Origin: Planctomycetaceae bacterium
Lineage (GTDB): Bacteria > Planctomycetota > Planctomycetia > Pirellulales > Pirellulaceae
NCBI GenBank assembly: GCA_016794985.1
Contig: JAEUIQ010000021.1
Span: 1-64,000 of the forward strand
Direction: 5' to 3'
Length of the DNA: 64,000 bases
The stretch's first letter is position 1, and each line of letters begins with the position of its first letter. Below, piece by piece: positions 10,501 through 18,826 of the stretch. A program made the translations under genes and the position numbers. The notes beneath the pieces were generated by a model. It had not been told where the DNA came from. It saw only the letters and a program-made list of their open reading frames with translations, and searched no databases.

Positions 10501-10685
10501 TAGGGAATGCAGTGACATTGACACCGACGTTGGCAGTCGACTGTTTCAATTTGACCCGAGAGCCAGCAGCGAAAATAACGGAAGCGCGGTGGAGATCGGC
10601 GCTGGGCCAGAATAACGGGGAGCATGGCGTTGCCTTTGCGACGTTACCAGCGTTTCCTCCGTTCTTGAATTCGGCGACACAGTGA
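7569..10685 (+). CDS. Transmembrane Ser/Thr protein kinase with beta-helix-like outer half
   Basis: A 1038-residue Hanks-type kinase. After a low-complexity N-terminus the kinase domain spans about residues 95-365: glycine loop GVGGMGAVF, lysine in EVAVKVL, catalytic loop HRDIKPSN, DMGLA in place of DFG, and an APEQA motif. A single membrane segment follows near 385-405. The remaining 600 residues lie outside and include a region around 625-960 of short strand-like repeats (DITGVAFLW, VTFSECTF, LSFSRCAM) like right-handed beta-helix proteins. The ATG at 7569 is preferred over an in-frame TTG at 7557. The stop overlaps the GTG of uvrC by 4 bases. The ligand of the outer domain is unknown. Confidence 0.85.
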   Translation: MSFETPPTTDSDLTTRRPGQAVGPQTGETTDANFSQPSANTGSNHTGSNHTGSNHTGAGADDSEITVISKKPPQQFCTSGFDWRKVGELLVGKQLGTFRLDSLLGVGGMGAVFRATDLQLHREVAVKVLNSSENDPEAERRFRVEAQSAARLDHQHIARVFHVGQDQGWNYIVLELVEGQTLRQLVANRGPLSLKLAIHFFRQLASALDHAHQRNIIHRDIKPSNVLITNDHVIKIVDMGLARIQRSADSVDHDAEEGMTLGTFDYLAPEQARDARQADQQSDLYSLGCTLFYALVGRPPFADGTTIEKILSHSNSPRPSVLEARPDLPPSVDRLVQNLMAARREDRIGTAKELEQRLLDLRWELNRNARPTPNRPANDHAARRVPLMLAAMMLALFMVALAWDGGWKTAEISLPEWPTATSLTTTSEMETEDANINLVPLPGDLTVPSNKQGLEVRPTPDSSENSRSTKSMGDERNLDTEPEGRRLPQTKETESDLIESYDLSNADRVRSALVTPAEMVVPRLSEPRENPFRSLTSDLVFPFLGSENGLNSPRRDWWLLPGSNNRGPTPLEFGTERRMEDARPATLPQLPAETSERARDLITTISVTPALSSDPLRNSPASRNKVAENVVQVESLQLAFENLKQFPNARRIELNFSGVHRVSAPSWELGGIREIRAAANQQPVLMFNDIERASASRTDFRLRVDGGNLDITGVAFLWETWANRGGSLFEILDSARVTFSECTFQQVTSRPPNRSTDVSAKLPTEPEMVAGALLEEQAVQFDWIRLAPMPLTTTNSKPGVLSFSRCAMHGAANGVSASSGRGMLVRWTDCLFITAGSALHFDSRSFTLESSKLEIEATRSSILACRGIVSILEGLSRPATAVSVTAQDSTLVSGDPAVGLFHQQSVTDEVSAASSSFEVGTANQDPRDFSTASSLSFDGFSNTLVASSIWTLGDHRGRVVASADASQIRTAKWFQQELGNAVTLTPTLAVDCFNLTREPAAKITEARWRSALGQNNGEHGVAFATLPAFPPFLNSATQ
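7689..7740 (+). repeat. 15-bp in-frame tandem repeat in the kinase N-terminus
   Basis: Three identical units ACGGGGTCAAACCAC at 7689-7703, 7704-7718 and 7719-7733, followed by a partial fourth unit. In the kinase frame they encode TGSNH repeats. The unit is a multiple of three, so copy-number change would alter linker length without shifting frame. Confidence 0.95.
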
Positions 10686-12139
10686 ATCGACGGAAGAACA
10701 TGCACGATCAGGATGATGAGTATTCGCAAGAAGAGGAATTGGGACTCGAGTTGTTGGGGGCTGAACCGACGGATGACGAAGTTGAAGTCGATTTGGACAG
10801 TGTCTTGCCCGCCGATCCGACGACGCCGTTGACCTTGTTTCAACAGGCGGCTCGCAAGGTGCGTTCGTTTCCTAGGACTCCCGGCGTCTATCTTATGAAA
10901 GACGATGCGGGAGTGGTAATCTATGTTGGCAAAGCCAAGAGTTTGCGAAGTCGCGCGAGCAGTTATTTTGGCGCTACGGCTCGAACGGAAACTCGAACCG
11001 CGCTCTGGATCGATGAGATTGCCGACATTGACTACTTGGAGTGTGAGAGTGAAGTCGACGCGCTCTTGACGGAAGCTCGGTTGATCAAAGACATTCAACC
11101 CCGACACAACAAGGACCTCAAGGACGATAAATCGTTTCCATATTTGCAGATTTTTACCCGTGAGGACTTTCCGCGGGTGGAAGTCACTCGGGAACCGTTG
11201 CGCAGCGGTGTGAAGTTGTTCGGGCCATTTCCCAGCGCCGGTAGTTTGCGCGGCGCCATTCAAGTTCTGCAAAAAGTTTTCAAGTTTCGCACGTGCACTT
11301 TGGACATCGAGGAGGGGGATCAACGCTGGAAGTGGTTTCGACCTTGTTTGTTGGCCAGTATTCAGCAATGCACGGCTCCCTGCAATTTGCGGATTTCTAA
11401 AGAAGATTACCGGCGCGACATTCGTCGTTTGATTTTGTTTTTGGAGGGCAACAAGAAACGACTGCTTTCACAGCTCGAAGCAGAAATGAAGGCGGCTGCC
11501 AAGGAGCGTCGTTTTGAAGAGGCCGCGAAACTGCGCGACGAGATCGCCATGTTGCAAAGTTTGGATCGGCGTGGTGAATTGGATCTGCACGCCCAGCCGG
11601 AAGTTTTCTACATCGATCCCAAAAAGGGACTAGAGGGATTGCGGCGAGTCCTTAAATTGACATCAACGCCCCAAGTCATCGAAGGAGTTGATATTGCGCA
11701 CTTGGGTGGAAATCAAACGGTCGCTAGTTTGGTTCAGTTTATTGATGGCTTGCCGTTCAAGCCGGGCTATCGTCGATTCAAGATCGCGGGCGTTGCAGGA
11801 ATCGATGATTTTCGAAGTATCCACGAAGTTGTCTCGCGCCGGTTTCGGAGGTTGGATGATGAAATGTTGTCGCAACCAGATATCTTGTTGATCGACGGTG
11901 GGAAAGGGCAGCTCAACGCGGCGGTGAGTGCCTTTCGTTCGCAAGAGATTGAACCACCCATTCTCCTTTCCCTGGCCAAGCAGCAAGAGGAAGTCTACCT
12001 TCCTGGTCAATCAGAACCATTGCGATTAAGTCGTCATTCATTCGCCTTGCGTTTGCTACAGTACGTGCGCGACGAAGCCCATCGTTTTGCGCAGCACTAC
12101 CATCACATATTGCGCGACAAGTCCCAGTTTGGTCAATGA
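10682..12139 (+). CDS. uvrC: UvrC-type excinuclease subunit lacking the C-terminal HhH domain
   Basis: A 485-residue protein of nucleotide excision repair, which with UvrAB incises damaged DNA. The GIY-YIG nuclease is at about 62-145 (TPGVYLM, VIYVGKAKSLR). Four cysteines at 205, 222, 230 and 234 match the UvrC iron-sulfur ligands. A UVR UvrB-binding helix lies near 265-297, and an RNase H-like nuclease at 330-475 keeps GVDIAHLG, DILLIDGGKGQ and RDEAHRFA. The protein ends about 15 residues after RDEAHRFA, so the helix-hairpin-helix tail of standard UvrC (about 600 residues) is absent. GTG at 10682 overlaps the kinase stop (GTGA); an in-frame ATG at 10700 is an alternative. Confidence 0.92.
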   Translation: MNRRKNMHDQDDEYSQEEELGLELLGAEPTDDEVEVDLDSVLPADPTTPLTLFQQAARKVRSFPRTPGVYLMKDDAGVVIYVGKAKSLRSRASSYFGATARTETRTALWIDEIADIDYLECESEVDALLTEARLIKDIQPRHNKDLKDDKSFPYLQIFTREDFPRVEVTREPLRSGVKLFGPFPSAGSLRGAIQVLQKVFKFRTCTLDIEEGDQRWKWFRPCLLASIQQCTAPCNLRISKEDYRRDIRRLILFLEGNKKRLLSQLEAEMKAAAKERRFEEAAKLRDEIAMLQSLDRRGELDLHAQPEVFYIDPKKGLEGLRRVLKLTSTPQVIEGVDIAHLGGNQTVASLVQFIDGLPFKPGYRRFKIAGVAGIDDFRSIHEVVSRRFRRLDDEMLSQPDILLIDGGKGQLNAAVSAFRSQEIEPPILLSLAKQQEEVYLPGQSEPLRLSRHSFALRLLQYVRDEAHRFAQHYHHILRDKSQFGQ

Positions 12140-12154
12140 AACGCGAGCACGGGA

Positions 12155-13006
12155 TTACGGGCGTTCGCACACCGCGATAAAGCACTCCGCGAGCTGGTGA
12201 TTGTCGTCGGTCGTCGGAAGGATACCCCGTGGTTGCCCGCGGTTGAACTCGAAGCTTGTGCCCGAATTTTGGTTCCAAAGTTCGACCACGCGGAAGTGGT
12301 TGCTTAACGAGGCAAGGAACTGTTCGCGGTCGTATTCCCGAACGTGATGGGGCGCGATTGCCAACGGCCAAAGGTTGGGCGTGGAGCAAATCAATCGCCC
12401 TCCGGGGGCCAAGATTCTGGCAAACTCCGACAACAAAGCTTGATCGTCGGGGACGTGTTCGATGGTCTCGAACGAAACCACGACGTCACAACTCGCGGCT
12501 ATCAATCCCGTTGCTTCACCCGGGGCCGTTAAGAAAGTGATTCGCGGTCCTCCGTGGCGACTGGCTGCGTACTTTGTCGCTTCCGCACAAATATCTACTC
12601 CAAAAACCTGGGCAGCGCCTCCGGTCCGGCTCAGATATTCACTTCCATAGCCTGTGCCGCAGGCGATATCAGCAACCCGTTGCTCCCGACAATACTGCGC
12701 GGCAAAAACGTAACGATCCAAGTGAAAGTCGGCCCGACCTTGGTCGAAGATTGGAACGGTCGGATCCATTCGTTCCGAACGATTTTCCATCAACCATTGG
12801 ATGTCCGGCTGGAATTGCAAGAAGGGTGTTAGCTGTTCCAGTTTCGCGATGCGATCTCGTAGGTCTTGCAACTGTTGACGTTGGTTTTGAATATACTTTA
12901 GTTGTTGTTGAACTTGGACCTGCAATTGAACGACCTGTGACAGGGGCGCCCAACCTTCACTTGGCTTCGTGACCGGTATCGACTCGATTCCGCTTGGCTC
13001 ACTCAT
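12155..13006 (-). CDS. Class I SAM-dependent methyltransferase with coiled-coil N-terminus
   Basis: A 283-residue protein. The first 80 residues contain a Gln-rich helical stretch (QVQVQQQLKYIQNQRQQLQ) predicted to form a coiled coil. The Rossmann methyltransferase domain follows, with motif I VADIACGTGYGSEYL, an acidic motif II in FGVDIC, and SFETIEHV and GGRLICSTPN typical of Methyltransf_11 proteins. The substrate is unknown; related proteins often act on small molecules, lipids or surface polysaccharides. ATG at 13006 is preferred over TTG at 13030. It is convergent with uvrC, 15 bases apart. Confidence 0.8.
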   Translation of the reverse strand: MSEPSGIESIPVTKPSEGWAPLSQVVQLQVQVQQQLKYIQNQRQQLQDLRDRIAKLEQLTPFLQFQPDIQWLMENRSERMDPTVPIFDQGRADFHLDRYVFAAQYCREQRVADIACGTGYGSEYLSRTGGAAQVFGVDICAEATKYAASRHGGPRITFLTAPGEATGLIAASCDVVVSFETIEHVPDDQALLSEFARILAPGGRLICSTPNLWPLAIAPHHVREYDREQFLASLSNHFRVVELWNQNSGTSFEFNRGQPRGILPTTDDNHQLAECFIAVCERP

Positions 13007-13336
13007 GTTCGCATGTGCTCTCGTGCGCAAAGTTTTCTAGTCCCCGTTCCCGCCGTTACTGGGGGCCAAGAAACCATTCCGTTGGTTAACAGTGATAATG
13101 GATAGCGCAGGACGGTTGTTGGCGCATTCGGGGTGCATGACCCGCGGAACGCAGCCGCTGTTGGGAGATCGAGGACGGGACACGGAGCGCGCCGGCTACG
13201 AATTGAACGGCATTGTGGTTAAACATCCACCCGCGCCGGTATCCAACGCCACGCATTCCTGCACCCGATTATAGCCGAAATCGGTGGCGGCGGCGATTGC
13301 ATGGGTGACGATCGCCGAACAGCCAGCGACAACGTA
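13007..13336. other. Intergenic region, nothing recognised
   Basis: About 330 bases between the methyltransferase and the small hypothetical gene, both on the minus strand. Only short shadow frames; no clear promoter, hairpin with T tract, or RNA gene seen. Confidence 0.4.
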
Positions 13337-13693
13337 CTAGTCTTGCATACTGGGCGACGTCGTTGGAAAGGCCGAGTTTGTCGCGGGCAGAGGCGGAACA
13401 TGGGAGGGGTTTGAGCGATGGTAGCCTAGCCCCATCAACACCTTGAGAATTTCGTCATAAGTGACGTAACGGCGGTGGTTGGCGACTTTGTAGGAATCGA
13501 TAGCTCGCCCCAATTCGGCGCCGGCGGGTGACAATTCCGAGTAGTTGCTGCCGAATTGACGACGTTCCAGCCCGTCTTGGCTTGAACGCGAACGTTGTCG
13601 CCGATTCGAAAATCGATCGGAAGCTTCGAACTCCGACATCTCGGCCATTTCAAGTTCCGCGAGTTCTGTCCAAGGGTCTTGTTCGTTCAACAT
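13337..13693 (-). CDS. Small conserved-looking hypothetical protein
   Basis: A 118-residue protein. The N-terminal third is acidic, the middle basic and Ser-rich, and a compact segment near residues 60-95 (ELGRAIDSYK, then HRRYVTYDEILKVL, then GLGYHR) looks like a folded helical motif. I recall similar segments in small planctomycete proteins, but no function. The C-terminus is Pro/Ser-rich. There is no signal peptide or membrane segment. Its position downstream of a two-component pair on the same strand, 231 bases away, does not prove a link. Confidence 0.6.
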   Translation of the reverse strand: MLNEQDPWTELAELEMAEMSEFEASDRFSNRRQRSRSSQDGLERRQFGSNYSELSPAGAELGRAIDSYKVANHRRYVTYDEILKVLMGLGYHRSNPSHVPPLPATNSAFPTTSPSMQD

Positions 13694-13923
13694 GACGGTT
13701 GCTCGATGGAAAAAATAGGCGACAACAACTCCCTAGCCAAAACGTCCAATAGGCAACGCTAAGACGGAGCGGCGGGATTTCGGGCTGGACAAAACCAAGC
13801 CTCCCAAAGATATCTCAAGTGAGAGCGACAGGTTGTTCGAATTCGCCGAGAACGGATTCGAATCAAGTTCGATTGGCCCGAACGTGGCGATGGTTCCGGT
13901 TATGCCACCTAAGAACAGCGTCC

Positions 13924-15663
13924 TCAGCGCGGCGCTTGCCAAGGTAGATCCAGTTGAAACTCGGCACCCGGCTCTGCCTCGCGGAACGTTAGTTTACCGC
14001 CGAGAGCCGTTGCCAATTGCAGGCTGATGTTTAGTCCCAAACCGATGGTCTTGTTGGGCGTTTGAGCCGAAATCTGACCGTGATTATAGGCCTGGAACAA
14101 ACGCCGTTTTTGGGCTGGATTGATTCCGGGGCCAAAATCTCGCACCTTGATCGACAACATCTTTTGATCGCTGAAGACTTCCAGTTGAATCATCGCCTCC
14201 TCGGCAGACTTGCCATACTTGCAGGCATTGTCAACCAAATTGAACAAGATTCGTTCTACCGCAGAAGGGTCGGTCAATATCTCGCGTTGCCGAATCTCCC
14301 GCGTCGCATCGGAGTAGTCCAACAGCATTTGATTTCGCACGCAATGTTCATCCAACCGCGGAACGATCGCGTCCAACAGCGTGCCGGCCGTGACCACGCG
14401 ATGATGAGATGTGATGCCACGCCGTTCGAGACGACTGTAAGTCAAAACGTTCTCGACCAAATGCGATAACCGTTCGGCTTCCGACTCGAGCGTTTTGGCA
14501 TACAGTCGAGTTTTTTCGGGGTCTGGATTCTTGGCCAGTAAGTCCGTGTACAGCCGGAAAGCCGTCAGCGGTGTCCGTAACTCATGAGTGACGGCCGACA
14601 CGAAGGTTTCACGCCGTCGCGCTTCCCGCAAGACGGTTTGCAACAACATGCCGATCGCCAGCCCAGCGATTGACATGAACACCCACCCCAGTAGCAAGTT
14701 AAGCCAGCCACCCTGCAGCGGCATTCCATCTGTCGGCAGAAAAAGTTCCGGCGTGACCACTCGCAGCGGCACCCATCCGACGTACTCCCCACTGAAGACG
14801 CCTGGCTGTTGGACCACCGGTTCCAGCCGACTTTCGGGTGGTAAGCCAGTTTGCACGGTCCGGAGCAATTGCGAGGACAGGAGCGACCATTCCAACCAAC
14901 AGCCCTGCAGGAAATCGCGGCTTTCTTCTTGGTCCTCAATCACCACCCGACGAACGAAAAGTAATTCTTGATTTATCCAAATTGAATAGATTGGACCGAT
15001 CGAAACCGAAGTCCCACGCGGCAAGGCTGGATTGCGAGAAACAGGCGATGTCGTTTGCGGGTATTTTTCTGGAATCAAATTCGCCAAGCCAAGGTCACCA
15101 ACCGGAGGCGCCGCGAACGGTCGGCTGGTTTTCGGAGCCTGATCCGGAAACGGATACGTCGCTTCAGATGGACGGCGTGGCCGATTGACCAAAGCATTGA
15201 CCCGATACATTTCGTCAGGTCGGGTCAGCCAACTGGCCTGCCGACCGGTCAGCGGACTCGGCACATCTTCCCGCCACCTCAACGAATTCAAGAGACTGCG
15301 CAGCTTGTCCGGGTCGACCGTCTTGATAGTTCGAGCTTTGATGATGCCACGACCATCGACGTGGAAGTAGGCATTTACGAACCGATTGAACTGCCAATCC
15401 CCAGCGGGCAGTTGTTGATAATCCAAGTGCGAGCGCAACGACTCGGAGACGACCAGGCTCACCAGTTCTCGATCGATCGCGCGAGCTGCCACCACGATTT
15501 GCTGTTGGTTCGCAATTTCCAAGCGAGCTCGCAAAGCATTCAAAAGCGAAGCACGCTGCGCTCGTTCCATGACCAACGAACTGCGAGTAATCAAGGCCAT
15601 CGCCAACAAGGCCATCGCCATGAGCAAGCCATAGATCGACCAAACTCGCCAATGCTTCATCAA
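13924..15663 (-). CDS. Membrane sensor histidine kinase
   Basis: A 579-residue sensor kinase. The first membrane segment is at about 7-27, a periplasmic sensor region covers 28-320, and a second membrane segment lies near 325-345. The HisKA box is VTHELRTPL near residue 359, and the HATPase domain carries LVDNACKYG, DFGPGI and GLGLNIS. The sensor region matches no fold I know. Its ATG overlaps the stop of the upstream response regulator as ATGA, so the two are translationally coupled and most likely partners. The C-terminus is complete. Confidence 0.9.
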   Translation of the reverse strand: MMKHWRVWSIYGLLMAMALLAMALITRSSLVMERAQRASLLNALRARLEIANQQQIVVAARAIDRELVSLVVSESLRSHLDYQQLPAGDWQFNRFVNAYFHVDGRGIIKARTIKTVDPDKLRSLLNSLRWREDVPSPLTGRQASWLTRPDEMYRVNALVNRPRRPSEATYPFPDQAPKTSRPFAAPPVGDLGLANLIPEKYPQTTSPVSRNPALPRGTSVSIGPIYSIWINQELLFVRRVVIEDQEESRDFLQGCWLEWSLLSSQLLRTVQTGLPPESRLEPVVQQPGVFSGEYVGWVPLRVVTPELFLPTDGMPLQGGWLNLLLGWVFMSIAGLAIGMLLQTVLREARRRETFVSAVTHELRTPLTAFRLYTDLLAKNPDPEKTRLYAKTLESEAERLSHLVENVLTYSRLERRGITSHHRVVTAGTLLDAIVPRLDEHCVRNQMLLDYSDATREIRQREILTDPSAVERILFNLVDNACKYGKSAEEAMIQLEVFSDQKMLSIKVRDFGPGINPAQKRRLFQAYNHGQISAQTPNKTIGLGLNISLQLATALGGKLTFREAEPGAEFQLDLPWQAPR

Positions 15664-16373
15664 GTTTCACTATTGGACGTCGGTGTTCGGCACAGCATGT
15701 AGCCTTTGCCTCGCACCGTGAGCAGAAACTGCGGGCTCTCGCAGTTATCACCTAATTTCTCGCGCAGTCGGGCGACCAACATGTCGATCGCTCGCGTATT
15801 CACACCGGTCGGGTCAATGCCCCAAACTTTCGCCAACAACTCGCCACGAGCCACGGCACGATCACGGTGTCGGTTCAAATAGTACAACAATTGGCTTTCA
15901 CGTTCCGACAACGACGCCGATGAACCGTCCGGATAGGTTATTTCTCGTCGCGAGAAGTCAATAACACCACCATTGATTGTCACCAATTCGTTATCTGGAG
16001 AGCCCCCGCAGCGACGCAAGACTGCTTTGATTCGCGCCAATAGTTCCTTGACGCTGTAAGGCTTCACGACATAATCATCGGCGCCAGATTGCAGACCACG
16101 AATTCGCTCGCTTTCGTCACCGCGGGCAGTGGCCAGGATGACAGGAACCTCTGGCTTTACGCCGCGAACGGCTTCCAAGATTTGCAGCCCATCAATGCCG
16201 GGCAACATCAGATCCAACAACGCCAAGTCATAGGTTTCTTCCAAGGCGATTCGTTGACCGGAATAACCATCCTCGGCCACAATCACCCGATACCCTTCGG
16301 ACTTGAGTGTTTCGACTACCCCCAAGCGAATCGCCGGGTCGTCCTCAACCACTAGGATCGTGATGTCATTCAT
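15660..16373 (-). CDS. OmpR/PhoB-family response regulator
   Basis: A 237-residue DNA-binding response regulator and probable partner of the downstream kinase. The receiver domain (3-120) has the acidic pair in VVEDD, the phospho-acceptor Asp in LALLDLMLPG, and the switch lysine in VVKPYS. The winged-helix output domain (about 135-230) shows SLSERESQLLYYL, NTRAIDMLVARLREKL and VRGKGYML, which are typical of the PhoB class. It is first in the two-gene operon. No strong Shine-Dalgarno is visible before the ATG. Target genes cannot be inferred. Confidence 0.93.
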   Translation of the reverse strand: MNDITILVVEDDPAIRLGVVETLKSEGYRVIVAEDGYSGQRIALEETYDLALLDLMLPGIDGLQILEAVRGVKPEVPVILATARGDESERIRGLQSGADDYVVKPYSVKELLARIKAVLRRCGGSPDNELVTINGGVIDFSRREITYPDGSSASLSERESQLLYYLNRHRDRAVARGELLAKVWGIDPTGVNTRAIDMLVARLREKLGDNCESPQFLLTVRGKGYMLCRTPTSNSET

Positions 16374-16490
16374 CGTTTTTCAATTTCTGTGTTGAACGAT
16401 TTTTAGACCTGTTTATTGCACGCTCACTCAACTTTAGCAGGTTGCCCTCTGCGATCAAGCCACTGGCCACCGCGGAACCCCCAAAAGAAC

Positions 16491-16551
16491 CAACCCGCCT
16501 CGATCGGCCGACTCTCCCCCCCGGAAGCACCGACTCGATCGCAGCGGGTTG
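16491..16551 (-). terminator. Possible terminator of the BBP7 gene
   Basis: CAACCCGC at 16491-16498 pairs with GCGGGTTG at 16544-16551, and CGATCG at 16501-16506 with CGATCG at 16536-16541, giving an interrupted 8+6 bp stem with a long loop. On the minus strand it is followed by a weak T-rich run (TTCTTTT). It lies downstream of the minus-strand barrel gene. Confidence 0.4.
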
Positions 16552-16578
16552 TCAGTAGCCCGTGTTATGAAGGCCGTC

Positions 16579-18396
16579 CTAGTAGCTAAACTCGGCACCT
16601 AGCGTGATACCGTGCAACAATAGTCCGCCATCCCGTTTGACGTAGCTCAGGTCCGAAATCGTGTTCGGAATCTGCTCTTGAGCCAAGGCCACTCCGGCCA
16701 ACCCCAAGAGCCGGTAGCCGACGCTCAACCGCCAGTTGCACGAGACGTGGTAGTACATCCGAGCATCGAATTCGCCGAAGACCGCCAAATCGTTGTCCTC
16801 GTTCATTATCGAGTAGTTACCGAAACCAGGCACTATACCGACAACGCCGTTGCTGTTGGCGATCGTTTGATCGGCTTCCATAAAGTTCGTGCCGATGCCC
16901 GCGTTGGCACCTACACCCAGTCGCAACTTGTCGGTAACACAGTATTCACCGGATCCGCCTGCTTGGGCACCTAAGAACGTGTTTCTGGTCAAAATGCTGT
17001 AGTTCACCGAATTGAACCCCAAGCCGAAACCAGTTGCCGAATGTGCCGAATACTGCAAGGCGTCGCGGAACCGCAGAACTCGTAAGCCAAAGATTCCTCG
17101 ATACAACCAATTGTTGTTGGCGCAGACACTGGCGTGGTTCAGCAAATTCCATTCGAAGCTGTGGAATTCGCTGCTGCGTTGAACGGAATGGTAGTCGGCG
17201 GTGTTGAACAACCCAGCGGCAGTACCCCACGGCCCAATGTTTACCAAGTTCAAACCGGTCAACTGGGTGATTGGCATGTTGCCGAGCGTGGCCGTGTTCG
17301 TTTGCGACAACAGTCCCCAATATCGTCCTTCCCAGCCTTGTCCACAATCGTCTTGCCGTACGATAAAGGCTTCCACACCATGTTGATGTCCCAAGTCCGC
17401 GTCGGAAACCAGCAACCTGTCGGTCGGCATCGGATTTTCGTAGCTCAATTCGCGGTAGTCCGAACCATCTCGCCGCATGTACAGCCAACGAGTCCCGACA
17501 ACGGTATAGACATCGCGCCCACATTTATCGAAGAAGCGAGAGATCCGTGATCCGCCTGAACCCGGACCACGTCCGTTGCGATACCCATCCTCATAGTAAC
17601 CCTGATCGTAACCGGTCCCGCAGGAACCATCGCCACAATCTTCCGGCCCGTAGTACCCGCCCTCTGCGTAGGCGCCCATTCCCATGCTGCGTCGAGCGCG
17701 AAAACGACCTCCGTGCCCTTGGTGTTCATAGCCATAGCCATCGTCGCAACCGGCATCTCCGTATTGCTCGGGCCCGTAACCTGGATCGTAGCTTTGCCCC
17801 ATGTTGCCGCTGTGACCCATGTTGCCGCTTTGCGGATGATGATGCTCTTGCGGTGTGGGATGGTAATGCGACTCCATGCTCTGGGGCGGAATTGGAGGCA
17901 TTTGCGTTTGGCCGCCGACGGGACCAGGCGCCGCATCGGTGGATTGTGGACCGTCGTACCCGCGGCTAGTTGGCCGCGAAAATCGGGCTGGTTCAACCAC
18001 GGTCGAACGAGGACGTTCACCCGAACGGCTCGGAGCATTCCCGGGAATCGCAGGATAATAGGTTGGCCCCCGACCCTGCGCATGTTGCAATTCCGGTTGA
18101 TTAGGACCGGACTGGTACTGCTGTCTCAGTTGATCTGCGACGGCTCGTGAAGCATCGGCAGCATCCGCAGATCGATTGGCATAGTTGTTGACCGGCCAGC
18201 CGCTGCGTTGCTCTTCCAGTTGCAAATCGTCCTGGTAACGAACTGGTCGAACAGGGCGACCGTAGCCCTCGGATTCCTGTTGATAGTTCCGCGACTGGCC
18301 TTCGTAACGTGGTTCGACCGGTCGATATTGTTGGGCATAAACCCCAGAAGTTGATAGCAGACACACCAGAGTTGTTAGCCAAGAAAACCGCTTCAT
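16579..18396 (-). CDS. BBP7-type outer-membrane beta-barrel protein
   Basis: A 605-residue exported protein. The signal peptide spans 1-21 (cleavage near VYAQQ). Residues 22-290 are low complexity, rich in Gln, Pro, Gly, Tyr and His, with short repeats such as GNMGHS/GNMGQS and many Gly-Tyr-Asp pairs. From about 290 a typical planctomycete barrel domain begins (DVYTVVGTRWLYMRR) with alternating strands, a GEYCVTDKLRLGVGANAGIG segment and a terminal aromatic strand ending in EFSY. GAGGA 8 bases before the ATG supports the start. The long repeat-rich region may span or decorate the cell surface. Confidence 0.82.
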   Translation of the reverse strand: MKRFSWLTTLVCLLSTSGVYAQQYRPVEPRYEGQSRNYQQESEGYGRPVRPVRYQDDLQLEEQRSGWPVNNYANRSADAADASRAVADQLRQQYQSGPNQPELQHAQGRGPTYYPAIPGNAPSRSGERPRSTVVEPARFSRPTSRGYDGPQSTDAAPGPVGGQTQMPPIPPQSMESHYHPTPQEHHHPQSGNMGHSGNMGQSYDPGYGPEQYGDAGCDDGYGYEHQGHGGRFRARRSMGMGAYAEGGYYGPEDCGDGSCGTGYDQGYYEDGYRNGRGPGSGGSRISRFFDKCGRDVYTVVGTRWLYMRRDGSDYRELSYENPMPTDRLLVSDADLGHQHGVEAFIVRQDDCGQGWEGRYWGLLSQTNTATLGNMPITQLTGLNLVNIGPWGTAAGLFNTADYHSVQRSSEFHSFEWNLLNHASVCANNNWLYRGIFGLRVLRFRDALQYSAHSATGFGLGFNSVNYSILTRNTFLGAQAGGSGEYCVTDKLRLGVGANAGIGTNFMEADQTIANSNGVVGIVPGFGNYSIMNEDNDLAVFGEFDARMYYHVSCNWRLSVGYRLLGLAGVALAQEQIPNTISDLSYVKRDGGLLLHGITLGAEFSY

Positions 18397-18826
18397 TTGA
18401 AAGTCCTCGGTCGAAACGCAGCAATCCGTGAAGAAGCATCCAAATTGCTTCCATCGTTACTTTCGGAACTTTGGTTATCCTCGCTACAACCGAAGTGAGC
18501 GTAATTGCCGTTACAACTGGATGATTTATAGGTGGTCGCTTGGTACGATCGCGATAGACTACCTAGCCTCTGTAGGGTGTGTATTTTGTTAGACTCGCTG
18601 GTGGGGACATGGTGCATTCGCGTCAAGTCGTACAACCGCTCTATTTCGCCTTGGAATCCCAGTTTCCCATCTAGTTTTTCCGGGCTTTTTCTTACCGAGT
18701 GTTAGAGTTTGTCGTTTCTAGTCGCACGGTTCCGCCGCCGCCCCCGACTGGATCAGCTCCATGACCGCTCGCCCCGTATGGAACAGAGCGTCGAGCAACC
18801 ACTTTGGCTCGTAAAGGGAAGCACGG
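18397..18826. other. Divergent intergenic region
   Basis: About 430 bases between the minus-strand barrel gene and the plus-strand DUF11 gene, so it must hold promoters for both. I could not identify convincing -35/-10 pairs. No RNA gene or repeat seen. Confidence 0.4.

Noticed and set aside
13733-13942. Minus-strand 69-codon frame between the histidine kinase and the small hypothetical gene
   Set aside because: No ribosome site, no recognisable product, and it overlaps the end of the kinase gene. It could be real but cannot be supported.
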